Shown here one piece after another: positions 24,103 to 37,200 of a DNA stretch of 64,000 nt. The number at the start of each line of letters is the position of its first letter. Position 1 is the stretch's first letter. The notes beneath the pieces are model-generated. The model ran no database searches, was not told where the DNA came from, and saw only the letters and a list, made by a program, of their open reading frames with translations. Origin of the DNA: Tetrahymena thermophila SB210 (taxonomy: Eukaryota; Ciliophora; Oligohymenophorea; Hymenostomatida; Tetrahymenidae); the NCBI RefSeq assembly GCF_000189635.1, contig NW_002476143.1, positions 161,309 through 225,308 of the forward strand, read 5' to 3'. The position numbers and the translations under genes were made by a program.

Positions 24103-25186
24103 CAGTCAAAGAGTTTATTTTTCTTTATATTTCTTTTTACTAAAGATCATTCCTATCAAATTTAAAATGTCATATACAAAAAATATAACTAAAATTTACA
24201 TATCTTAAGTAAATGCACTTATAATTAAACTACTAAGCTTAACATTTTAATCTTTTTTTACTTTCTGATAGTCAGTCATTTATACGAATCAAATTTATCA
24301 CCTAAAATATTTAAGTAATTAAAGTAAATAAGTTCGTTTTTTTAATATCTATAAATGAATTATCAAGCAGTGTATTATTTATTCTATTTTGATATTTTAA
24401 GTAATTGTAAATTTATTTAAAATACAACACATTTTACAATAGGTAATTTCAAATTTATAATAATAACTCACTTAAATAATATTTATAAAGAAATATTTAT
24501 CATTAAAAAAATTATTTTAGTAAAACATTTTCATTATCAGTGATTAATTATCCTTCACATTTGAAGTCATTATAAACATTTTTAATATTCAATTAATTGA
24601 TTTTATTAAATAAGTTCTATTTTTAAAAAAATCTTTTTGGTTAATTTGATAATTAAATAATTTATTTTATGTTGGCTATAAAAAATTGAATTTAATAAAT
24701 GAATAATGAAATAATTCATAACTAACATAGATAAAACAAATAAGAGTTTTTCTCACATAAATATTTATAAGGTTATATTAAAAGTTTATTTAAATTTGAA
24801 ATAATCAATCTCTTTAAGTTTAAAATGAATCTTTCAATAAAATGATTTATTTCACAATTCTTCAGTTGGTAAATCTCACGCTTAAAGAACTAACTATCAC
24901 TCATTACATAGAAATCTCTAAAAATAGCATACTAATTATAGAAATAGCTAATTCCTTGAAGAGTGAATAAATGCGCGTGCGTGAAAAAATCATTTTAAAT
25001 CAGTAATGTTTGTTTGTTTTGTTTTGTTGATGTCTAATTGAAATATAAGTAAGTGTTATTTTGTTAGAAAAAATATAATAAATATTATTATTGAATTATT
25101 TAATAATTTATAGGTTTTTAGCTATCTAAGCAGAAATTCATTCATTTAGTCTGTAAATCAACAAGATAGCTAGCTAGCGAATTTTA
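24103..25186. other. Intergenic spacer
   Basis: About 1.1 kb between two minus-strand genes. It carries a possible upstream exon of the ATPase gene (frame 24108-24279, MTDYQKVKKDQNVKLSSLII) and otherwise AT-rich sequence with a short GTTT repeat near 25010. Confidence 0.4.
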
Positions 25187-28100
25187 TCAATTCAAATCAT
25201 TATTTGTTAGACTAAAATCGCTGAACATTTTACTTTCAAAGTTATTCATAGTTTCTTTAGATTGCTAACTTTGAATCTCTTTAATTAATTTCTTTTTATT
25301 TTGATCCTTTTATTGTTGCAGATTTGCTTTATTTTCAATTTGTGCCAGCTGATTCTCTAGCTCATCTATTTAAATTAAAAATTCAAAATAAATAAATAAA
25401 TAATTTTAATAATGAAATTTTACTGGAAATAGATTTCCAAAGATCATTTTCGATTGCGCCATTACATGCTAGATTATGTTATTTTTAGAAAATCTTAATC
25501 ATTTATTCTGTGTAATTACCAAAATGTCCATTTTCTAAAATTTATTCTTAGGGTGAACAGAGCTTTAGACTTCTTTACAAAAGTCTAACTTCATTTTCAT
25601 CCTTCACTTTATCATGATTAACTCTATCTATCTTTACTGCTTGAGGTCTTTATAATTTTAACTTTTAAAAAAATATTAAATAGATTATTTATTAATAAAT
25701 AAATAAATTTACTTTAATTTCAAGAATTATTTTTTTTATCTCATCCTCAATTTTAATTGGTGAGCTTCTTTAAATATTGGCATTATTAGTTTAAACATTA
25801 GTTTAGTTTGTCATTTATTACTAAACTTGATTTTACAATTGATATTACTGCTGCTAATTAACATTTGTAACTTAGGTGTTTTAGCCAAGCATTGTTTATT
25901 ATTACTATTAAGGTTATTGTTACATATTTATATTATTATTATTATTATTAAGTTATTGTTATTAAATTTGCTATTGTTATTGTAAATTCTATTAATTTAT
26001 TGATAATGTTTATTAATTTTATTGCTATTGTTGCTATTAATTGCTAGCTTATTAAGTTAATTATTATGCTTAGCTATTCTAAATCAATTATTAATTATTT
26101 TAGATTAATTTTTATTAAACTTATGCAGTAGCCTATTACTACTAAACAACTCTTTCATTTTACGTAAATTACTATTACTGAATTTTTTGCTAACCAATTT
26201 AAGGAGGAGGGCTTTAACTTTAAATAAATTGAGTTTAAACTTCAATTATTTGTTAAACATTTTGAGTTTAAGGTATATTCTAAGATAAAATATTATTTTA
26301 GTTTAATTACTACTATTACTGTTATATTTGCTATTATTGCTACGACTACTACAATTATTATTATTGTTGTTGTTGTAATAATTGTTACTGCTACTACTGT
26401 TATAACTGTTACTATTATAGTTACTATTGTTGTTGTTATTGAGCATTAAGATTATTAGAATTTTGTTGCTATTGATTTGAATATATGACTTAAGGTTAAA
26501 TAGAATTAACCTAACTTTATTAATTATTTTATGCTATAACACTCTAATAATTTTACTATTATTATTGTTGTTGTTATGATTACTATTATGTTTATTACTG
26601 TTATAACTATTGGTTTTAAAGCTATTATTTATTAACCATAGGTGTAGGAGCATTATTAGATTATTCTTATAATTAGAATTTAATTACTTATTATGAGTTT
26701 GGGGATAATAAACTATGAGATGACCCTTACTTATTCTAATTGTTCTGTGCTTTAAAATATGATTATTCTTTTTTATTCTACCTCTGATAAAATTATTGGT
26801 TCAGCTGTTCAGCACTTAATTCTTCTTGCTTTGATTGCAGATTCTGTTAAGGAGTTTAAGAAAGTTTTTAATTTTATTATTGTTGATTAGTTTAATTAGT
26901 AGCAACACTAGGTATAACATTTGATAAAGATTATTACTGTTAAGAAGACTAAACAGTTTCTTATGGAGCATAAAAATTATCTGAAGTTCTTTTGCTATTA
27001 CTTTAATTATATTGGCTGTAAGTTGGTGAAATCATAGTGTTTTACTAAGTATATTGATTTTAGATTTATTATTACACATCTTATTCATTAAGAGTTAATT
27101 AAACCCTTGTTTATTATCCTGAAGATGGAGGACGAGAAATCATTAAATTTTTTTGTTTACCTTAATCTGTTTCTTTTCTACTCTAAATTCCTGGAGGTGA
27201 TAAACTCTTTATAAATTAATTCTATGTCTACTATTACTTAAGATTTTATTAACTGATGCCTTAAGTAAATTAGTTTCCGTTTTTGTTATCTAGAGGCTAG
27301 ATAAAAAATGGTGGATTTATTGCATTGTAATTACTTTAACCATTATTTTAAGAATTTTTTCGAATAGAGTTATCGTTTTCTAATTAAGTAGAATGAGAAG
27401 CGTGTTATTAATATTGAGGTTATTAATTTTACTGTTGTTACCTTTACTATTGTTAAGGAAGCTAATATGGATTATTAGAATCATCTTAAATGTTTGGTGT
27501 TTTACTAGTATATTATTCTTATGAAGAAGATAATTTTACTTGGTGATTAGATTAATTCTTAAAGTGGCTTCCCTACTTGATTAAATTACTTTATTAATTT
27601 TACTAAGTATCTTCAGAAGCATAAGAGTATTTTTATTATCTTTAATTAAGTTATCTTCCTGGAAAACTTTAAGGAGTTTATTGCATATTTTGACTAGCAT
27701 TATTTTATGGGAAAATATAATTTGAATTATTGACTTATGATATTTATTATTATTACCCTTATTGGAAGAAATTAGAATTTTATTACTACTATTAATGCTA
27801 CATTGGATTTTGAAATTATATTTATTAAGAAAGATTTTATTAATTAAAATATGATAACTGCTAAGTTTGTGATTTATTGATAGGTTAAGATTGCTGATTC
27901 GAAGAATACATTCCCTAAGCATTGGAATTTTCAGCGTGATGTAATCTGTGCTTTGACTAGCTTTGCTTAACTTTTTAAATAGCCTAGGTAGATATATTTG
28001 AAAAGCTTTGAGAGTGACTTATTCCTTTGTTATCTTACCTACCTTCACGAGGATTAAAGCTTTAAGCATTTAGCATTTCTTCTTTTAAGTATTTTTATTT

Positions 28101-31100
28101 AATCTATTGCTATTATTGCTAGTGAGTTGTAGTTTGAGCATATTAATTTTTATTAACAATTTGAGGTAGCTATATCTAATATTAGTTGTTTTAAGGAATA
28201 TATATTTAGTTTTTCATATTATTTTACTAGGTGGATTGAGCATTAATTTAAATTGACCCTGATCTTTATATCTAAGGGGGAAAATTTATTTGTAATTATG
28301 CTTCTTGATTTTCTTCGAAAGTATTAGCACTAGAGTTTGGTGACAAATGGTGAGAAGCAATATTTCCTTAAGTATTTTAGTTGCTGTTAAAGTTTAATAA
28401 GCTTCCTGGAATAGCATTGTTAGGGATGTTAGAATTGTTGTTTGTAATACCAATATTAGAGTAAGAAGTGCTATTTTAGTTGTAATTCTAATTCATATTA
28501 TTATTGTTATTTGTAATTAAAGCATTATTTGGTATATTTCCAATTCCACTATTAATATTTTAATTATTTTGGTATAATGGTTGTTAAAATTACTCAATTG
28601 CTTATTAGTTAAGGTTGTTTGCCTTTTTTTGAATGTTATTTATTTCTGGAGATTCAAAGAAATCTTAGTTATTGCTATTATTAGCATAATTTATATTTTA
28701 TTGAGGAAGCAATTATTATTAGTTCACTGCAACCACTTTTTATATTGTTTAAGGAGATTTTTAAACAATTTAACTTTATGCTTAAGATTCATAATCTATT
28801 TAGTTCTCTTACTGATTAAGGTGGAATCTATGGAGTTATATTTATTCTTTAGATTGTCTTACTTTGAGGTTGTGGCTAGACTCAACTTTTAAATATTCTT
28901 CAATTTCTTTCTATTAATTAGATGTTAAAATTTATTTCTAAAAAAAATTAGTTATTTATTTATTTACCATGTAGTTTTAATAGTGGCGGATAAATATTTC
29001 AATACAATAAGGTTAAGTGTAATTTGGACTAGAAGAATCCTCTTAAACAATCTTTCTTTGCCCTTAAGAAACTTAGCTGTGGAATTAATTATAGCGTTCA
29101 TAAACTATTTTTTATATAATTAATAAAAAACAAACTAATAAAGTTGAAATAAAATACCTAAATTGTACAAATCATAAGCAAATTATTCTTCAAGATCAAC
29201 TATCTCTAATTCAGCTGCCTTTATTTGAGCAAATGCAAATATACTTTATTCGCTGAAGTCTTCATGAGTATTATCGATTTCGAATGTTTACATTCTATTA
29301 AAGTGTTAAAATTTAAATTTAATTAAGAATTTCTAATTTTTTAGCTCTTTTTCCTCAAGTACTGTAAGAGAGTATGGTGGTACATCATTAGACTCCTAAT
29401 CTTAATATTATTGAATTTCTACCATACTTGGTTACTTAGAGTAATCTTGCTGATATTCATGATTGGAGTAAATATCAGAATGATCATTTTGCATAGTAAA
29501 TTAGTTAGCTAAATCATCATAGTATACAACTCCATTTGAAGGACTAGCTCTTTTGTTTGAATCATTGTTTGTATTCTCTAAACTCTTATTGCTATATTTA
29601 TCCAATGATGCTCCACTTTCTTGATTAGAGATAAACTCAGAGTGCTCAACCCCTCCAATATTTTGAAGATTGTTTTAGCTATTTAGGTTTTCATTTTTTT
29701 AAGAGTTATTCATGTCATTTTCTCTTCTTAAAATTCTTTCATATTGTTAATCATTAGTTAATTAATCTTATATTTTTTTAGGTGATTAACCCTTGCTTGG
29801 CTTACTGTATTCTTACTGATTGTTTTATAAACCGTTCATAGATAAATTTTCAGAATAGCTAACTTAAATATCTTCGTTTTAAATATTCTATAATTTTTAG
29901 ACATAAAAATCTTCTCCGCTTTTACTCTTTTATCTAATCAATTTATGCTTTTCATCGCTTTGAGGATTTTTAAAAGCATAGAGGATGTTATTCACAATTG
30001 GAGTTATAGGCGTGTTATTTCCTTCTGATTTTTTAGTATGATAATTTGGGGATTATGAAAAATCAGCACTTTAAATATCTCTTCTATTCTATGCAGAATC
30101 TATGATTAAAACTTAACTATTTTAGGTCTATTTTTATTCTTCTTATTGCTCTAATTTCTTATCAATAATTTGAGTTTTAGTTTATTTATCAAAACTAAAA
30201 TCTTCAACTACTTCTTTAGCATTTGAAGCATTTATTTAGCTGAAGGAGATATTTTCAGAATTTTTCCCTCCCTAATTATAGAAAGAAATTGAATCATTAT
30301 TTTACACTCTACTTTAAATATTATTATCATATAGGCGATCTTCTTCTTAGATTTCTTTAGAATCTTCAGTTATTTTCCTCATTTTGAATTCTTCATCTAG
30401 CCTTTTCTCTGGAGCAGGAAGAATTTAAGTAATCATACCATTATTATTTGTAAAGATTATATTTTTATTCATGTAATATTTTTGTTTCAAATTATCATTT
30501 TCATCATCGTTATGTTCCTCATGTGAATTTTATTTATCATCTTTTTAAATATTTTATTCTTAATTAACTTATTGCTAAGATTCTTAATTTAGGTGTTCAT
30601 TTTAATTAGCTTATAATAGTTATTCTTTATTTTCTTCCAACGCTGTAGTTTGTTCATTTTACACTTAATCTGAATTGCTTTTTTCTGTAATTTAAGGTGT
30701 TGCTTTTATATTTAAACTATCTAAATCTTATACCTAGCTTGGTGTATTAATTTTATCCTCTACTTCCTGTGATTTATTTTTTATTTCTATTTGAGTAATT
30801 TGTGACGTTTAACTATCTTTAGAGTATTATTTTGTATTCTAAAGCCCATTTGGAATTGCTTAATCATAATATGATTCAGAGGATTGTTATTTATTAACCT
30901 TTACCTGGCGTTCTTCACTAGGAATTTAAGTAATACTTTGTTCCATATTTGAATCATTTTAACCATTTTTAGAAGTAAGTCCATCGGTAGTAGTTAATAA
31001 TTTTTTAGAGTTTGCATCTTAATCATGAAATGAAGACTAAACTGAGTTAGTTTGATTTTAGCCAATTGAAGATAATGAGTTTTAAGACTCATGTTTTGGG

Positions 31101-33385
31101 ATGGAGCTCTAATTTTAAGTAAGATTTTACTGTGCTGGTTTTTCTGATGATTAAGAGGAATTCTATGATTGTGCAGGTGATGCTTGATTTGAGCCTCTAT
31201 GTTATTTTGAGTGAGAAGATTTAGAAGCTGAGGAAGATGAATTGTTATCTTATTTTTATGATACTTAATGAATAGGTGATTCAAAATCACTTGTTTTTTT
31301 AAAATTACTACTTTAAACTTAACTATGCTAATCTTGGTTTTGCTAAAAGCTTTATTGCTAATGATTTGTCTGTGGAGAATCATTTGAATTCCCAAGTGAC
31401 TGAGGTATTCGATCTGAAGCTAGTTAAATAGGTTAATTATCTATTTCTGATTCTTTAAAAAAATCATCTTAAAGTAACTAAGCAGCGCTTGGTCTATTTT
31501 CAGATCTTTATATGCATTTTAATATAAATTATTTTAATGAATCATTCTAAATGAGTTGCAGACTATTTGGAAGCAATCCTTGTGAGACCTATACGAATTA
31601 ATTAAATACATAAAAATAAATACATTGCACTTTAAATATTTTTTTACCTTCTTATAGACTTGAGCTGCTGAGGTGCACTCTCTATAAGGTATTTGTAAAG
31701 TTGCCATTTCCAAAAGACACATACCAAAAGCATAAATATCAACAGCAGTGCCATATTTTTCTTCATAAATTTCAGGAGCCATAAATTCGGGTGTACCTAA
31801 AACACTAGTTGTAAAATCAGATTTCAAAGTAAGAGCTAATCCTAAATCTCCTATTCTTATTTCATTATTGACAGTATTAACAAATATATTTTCACATTTG
31901 ATATCTCTGTGAATGATAGGGTGTGGTTCTTATTCATGCAAGTACTGTAAACCTGACAAAATTTGCTTGCACCACTGCTTTATAATTTTTAATCTTGGCT
32001 TTTTGATTCTATTCAAATACCTTTTATATTTCAAAAAAATGATTCATATTATTTTGCCTATAAAAGAAACTTGATCTAATTTAGAATTTTAATTTGTTTA
32101 TTCTTACTATGAAAAATCTTTTTGTTTTTTTTTTATAATATTACTACTTCAAATGTATTTAAACTCATCAAAATATTAATTATACCTTTATTATTCTTTT
32201 GATCATTAAAAAATTGTTTAAGAATCTATTAATAAATTTATTTTGAATTGTTTTCATCATTGAAATATTTTTCCATCGAAATATTTTTGGGTTTTTAATT
32301 TGAAATCTTACAAGTTTAAAATTAAAAATAAAATTAATTAGCAATAATAAGAAGTGTATTTATTGCCTTGAGATAAATATTTCTAAAATAATGCTTGCTT
32401 GTTTACTAATGTAAATAAATACAATATGAGCATTGAAATTATTCTAAAGATAAATAAAGAGATATTTTTTTACTTTTTTAGAGATCCACCACTAAGGCAC
32501 TCTGTGATAAAAATTATTTCATTTTTAGCTTTATTCATCCAAGCATTAATAAAGTTTATAATGTTTTTATGTCGAAGATTCTTTAAGAGCGAAATTTCCT
32601 CTGAAATGCGTTTTCTTTCCTCTTTAATAAAATTGATTAAAATTTAAAACCTTTTAATAACTAATAAGGAAATTTGAAAAATAAAATGTTTGCTTTTTTA
32701 TAGAAATTAAATATATTTATTCATTAAATTCCTCAAGTAATAAAAGAGAGCCTCTTTGTTAAATTTTAAAAATCTATTTTTAGTAATTTGAGTGTCTTTG
32801 AGATTGATATATTAATATTTTTTTACTTTCTTTTAATTTCCTTAAGCCAACAACAAAGCGAATAAATTATTTTGAACAAAATATTTTTAAATATTTTAAT
32901 TATTTATGTTATATGCATTTCAAGTATCACTTAATACATTTTACTATTTAATTATGTGCTATTAACTATAACTTTTGCTTGATAAAATTGAAATTACATC
33001 TTTATAATTTGTTTAGTAATACAATTAAGATACAGCTAATTATATATTAATTTATTTACATTATGGCAGTCTTTGCAGCTTAATTACGTTCCAAGCGATT
33101 TCGCAGCCTGAATCATTGTCGTATCCTTTATATACTGTTTTGTATGCACCAAATCCAAGCTCTTCATTAAACTTGATTTTGATAATTTAAAGAAATATTT
33201 AGTTAGTGTTTTAATGAAATTTTGTGCTTATGAATGAATAATGGCAACTGACTATTGCTTTAAAAATAAATATTTTCCAATAATAGTATTAAACTAACTC
33301 CTACTCGAATAAATCTTCCTTTAGGACTTTCTTCAACGATTTGATCCTTCTATTCTTCAGGATCATCATTCTGATCTTAGCTAAT
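25187..33385 (-). CDS. WNK-type serine/threonine kinase with very long Gln/Asn-rich C-terminus
   Basis: The kinase domain lies at about 33100-31500. The glycine loop is [11 protein letters not shown], and the strand-3 segment CEIAWNVI has Asn where most kinases have Lys. The rest reads [37 protein letters not shown] (not DFG) and [19 protein letters not shown]. The missing beta-3 lysine, the loop lysine and DLG are the hallmarks of WNK (with-no-lysine) kinases, which control ion transport and osmotic responses through SPAK/OSR1 kinases. Introns interrupt the domain. The next 800 residues are Ser/Gln/Asn-rich, then comes LIKFKFQHFNRMQTFEIDNT, a loosely WNK-PF2-like stretch. An intron at 29105-29157 keeps phase into about 1,250 residues of Gln/Asn-rich chain with polyQ near 26300-26560 and a helical C-terminus. 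The total is about 2,400 residues. The 5' exon with the start codon was not identified. Two separate genes remain possible. Confidence 0.75.
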
Positions 33386-33973
33386 CTATTTTTTTAATGA
33401 ATAAAATTAATAATATCAAAATCACAATAATTTTGATGTAAGCGACAGCAAATGTTTCCTGTTTTCTTTCTACAAAAATGGAAAAAAACATGTAAAACGC
33501 GCAACTCAATAAATAAAAAAGAATTTGTGATAGAGAAAAGAATGATTTTGCTTTAAAAAATATCGCAAAAATTGTTAAAAGAGTAGTTTAGACTCAACAA
33601 CAAAAGAGCAATAGATAGTATTCTGATAAATTAATTTGCTTGCTTGCTTGCTGAAAATCAGTTTTGCGCACTGCATACATGATAAAGGTAATTTAATTTA
33701 ATTTGCAGAAAGAGAAGTTCGTTTGCTTGTATTAACTAAGTATGTTTTTTTGATAGTAAAGGGAAATAATAAGTAAATAAATAAATTAATAAGTAAAGAG
33801 GATATCGCAAATTAAGAAATTAATTAAGGGGAAATATTATTCATAAATTAGTAAAGAGATATTAAGAAAGTTAATAGCATGAGAAGGCTTGGGGAGAGGA
33901 TATGCTTAAATAAAAAGAGATTTGGATAAATGAGTATTAAATACCTCTTGTTAAGTTTAAGAATTGCTAGAAT
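33386..33973. other. 5' region of the WNK-type gene
   Basis: An acceptor-like AATAG at 33386 implies that a start exon lies upstream, somewhere in this spacer. Candidate ATGs are present (for example near 33678), but none joins in phase without guesswork. Confidence 0.35.
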
Positions 33974-34279
33974 TCATAAGTATTTAATTTATATAAGACT
34001 TAAAATTTTCTAATCTATATTTGAATACACTTATTCAGATGTAAGTGCTATATCTATATCTTCTTCAGTTTAATCTCCAAAAATATAATCTAAATTATTT
34101 TTCACAAATACTAATTGAAGTCCCAAGAAGGAAGGCCTTAATTTGACTTGCTTTTTTGAAGTTTTTTTTTCTTCTTCTTTATTTCTTTCAATTTTAATTA
34201 ATATTATAGTTTAAAACCAAATTAAATTAAAAGGCAATCAAATACGCTTCCCTTCTACTATTTCTATCATATCACACAT
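33974..34279 (-). CDS. Small hypothetical protein
   Basis: Two exons (34279-34246 and 34176-33974, intron 34177-34245) give 78 residues. The first exon encodes MCDMIEIVEGK. The second is charged, then reads QVKLRPSFLGLQLVFVKNNL followed by DYIFGDQTEEDIDIALTSEQ. Codon use and composition are clearly better than the surrounding spacer, and the single splice keeps phase. No family was recognised. It could be the visible end of a longer gene whose upstream exons were missed. Confidence 0.5.
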
Positions 34280-37200
34280 TCATTCAAAGCAAATGAATGT
34301 GAATGCATAAAATCAATTAAATTGTGCCTTTTTCTTTTAATTATCTAATAAAGATAATTTTAAAAGTCAAAAAAAAGAAAGAAAAAAAACAATGTTATCA
34401 ATAATTGATGAGAAAATCAAAAATAATCAAAAAAGCCAAGCTAATAATAAAACAAAGTAAAAAAATTAATAAATAAATTCATAAAAAGAAAGAAAACAAT
34501 AAAATTTTCTTTCAATTTGACTTCTTTTAATTAATTTTGCTTTTTATTTTCATTTATTTCTTCACTAATTTTTAATACGCAATCTAAGTTAACACTCAAA
34601 CGAGTTAGCGAGTGAGTTATTGAGCGAGCAGACCAAACAACAAAGCAAAAAATAACAAACAGATAGGCAACAAAATCACTTTACTGTCAAAATAAAAATA
34701 ATAATTTGTTTATATTTGATTTAATTGAAATTTATTCAAAAATCCATTAAAATTTATTAATCTCAAAAAATTATAAAAATGTTTTGTGTTTTGTCATCAC
34801 CATCATTCCTTCAAAATTTTATAAGAAAAGTCAAAATTTAACAAAAAAGAATCCAACACGCAATTTTTTATTCAAATTTATTTAGAATTTTTTAAAATAA
34901 AGAGATTCTTTTCAAAAAATTCATTACTGAAGGAAAAGATAAAACTTTTAAAAATTTTATGAAGTAGATTTTAAAGTGGGCATCGAAAAAATATTTCTAT
35001 TACCTGCAAAATACTAAATTTGATTTTAATTCCCTTTTCTTCTAACGATGAATCTTTAAATTTATTAATGTTGTTATAAAATTTTTATATTTTGATTTTG
35101 TAAATACCTGTTTCAAAAAATTTGAAATACTAATTTAAAAAAATAAAACTATTCCAAGATATGTTTGATATCGCTTTTAAATATGTTTAAAGTACATGCA
35201 ATTCTCATCTCATTTATTCATTCTAGCTAAAATATTTACTATAAAACAAAAAATCTTTTTAACAATTTAATAATCTTCTTATTTTAATTTCACAGGTTAT
35301 TTTTTGAAGAGCAAAATTTATTCAAAATTTTTATTTATCCACTATAAAATTGATAACTAAATTTTTAAAATTAATTAATTTCTAAAAATAGAACAATACG
35401 AAATTTTTGCATCATCTTTATTAAATAAAAGGCCATCTCGATTTAATTAATTTTTACAACCTGATCATAATTATTTCTAAATAATATTTTTTATTATAAT
35501 TTAATAAATCTAATATCTGGTCTGGCAAATATTTATTTAAAACCATTGCTAGTTTTAATTTTTTATTTGTTTCTATTTTTAATCTAAAAGCCTTTTAAAA
35601 ATTTATTTAAAATGTTTATCAAAACTTAAAATAAAATTTGTTGAATTAAGAGCAAAGTTTTCATGGAAAATTTAGTACCAAACGATGATGGTTTTTAATA
35701 AATTGTATGTCTGATTTAATAATGAAATAATTTCATTTACTCTTAAATATTTGTAAAAATATATTTAACAATAATAAATAAATAATAGTAATAGAATAGA
35801 AATAAATGTCTTTAAATAGAGTAAAATTTGACAAATTAAAGAGCTATAAATTTATTTTTTTATATAGAAATTATAAAAATGGGCTAATTTTTTTGTTTAA
35901 TTCAATTGAAATTAATTCTAAGAAATTTGTCTTATTAATTTTTAATAGACTTAAATTAATATATAAGGTTGCTTATATTATAAATTAGTAAATTTATAAT
36001 TTCTAAGATACAAATACAAGTAGATAGTAGAGGCTATAATTAAAATAAGAATGTGAATAAAAATAATAATAAACTATAAAATAGATAAATTAAATTTGGG
36101 TAGCTTACATTTGATATATTAGTCTAACATACAACATTAAATTACTTTTGAAATTGGAGGAAAAATTTATTTCTAAAAATTAAATTCTAGGGGTTTATTT
36201 CAGTAAACCAAGTAAAGTAGGTATTTTTGAATAAAATGAGAATCTTATAATCATAAATATTTTAAGTAAACAATCATTAATAATATTTTTTTTGTAAAAT
36301 TATTCTACTATGATTTCTAAATAAGCTAGTTGAACTTGTATAAATTTAATAGTTCAAACAAGATTCAACAAGAAGATACTTAATTTAGTACTATTTGTTT
36401 GATTCCATTGAAATATCATTATTTTATCTCTTTATTTTTGATCTAAAAATTTAATTTATTGATATTGAGTGTTATAGATAAATACATAATCTAAAATTGT
36501 TCACTAGTTTAAATTTATACTCACAATTTTTTTTTTTGGTGAAATAAATTACAAAGTTAAGTCCAAAATTTTTTTTTTTCAATTAATTGATAACTGTAAT
36601 CAAGGTATTTTATTAAACTGATATATATTATTTGGAGAAAAAAGTAATGAGCTGAGTATAAATCTAAAAAAGAGTTTTTAATTTTATATTTAGCAAGAGC
36701 TTGACTAAAATATTTTGAAAACTTTCAAATGAAATAAATAACTTTAATTAAATTTGAAAAGCAAAATTCAAAGATATTTCTTAATTCCTACATTTCTTTT
36801 ACAAAAAAATAAAAAGTTTAAGACTAAAATTAAAATTTGTTTTAGGATTGATACTTTTGTTTAGAATTAAAAATTTTTCTTTATACTGATTCAACAAACA
36901 AACAAATAAACAAAAACTTGTAAATAATTATTCAGATTAAAATGATAAATCCAAAATATGTCTAAAGTATTTCATTTAACAAATAAAAATAAAGCTTTCC
37001 ATTTTGATTATAATAAATTTTATTTAATTTGAAAGAAAAAAAATTTATTTTTTATAGCATTAGTAAGTAAATTTAAAAAAAAAAAGGATTCATATTTTTA
37101 TATTACAAAATGATTTTGAATTTTTAAATTATTCCATTTTCTATTAGCAATTAATAAATTTTGTTTTTTATTTTCTTTTAATCTGAAGAGGAAAAATACT

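Noticed and set aside
27581-27922. Minus-strand 113-codon ORF rich in Ile, Asn and Lys
   Set aside because: Out-of-frame shadow of the Gln/Asn-rich kinase tail, whose own frame is free of TGA over this stretch.
35806-36116. Plus-strand frame MSLNRVKFDKLKSYKFIF... to TGA
   Set aside because: Composition (Ile, Lys, Asn, Leu, Phe) is that of translated AT-rich spacer, with no homology or splice context.
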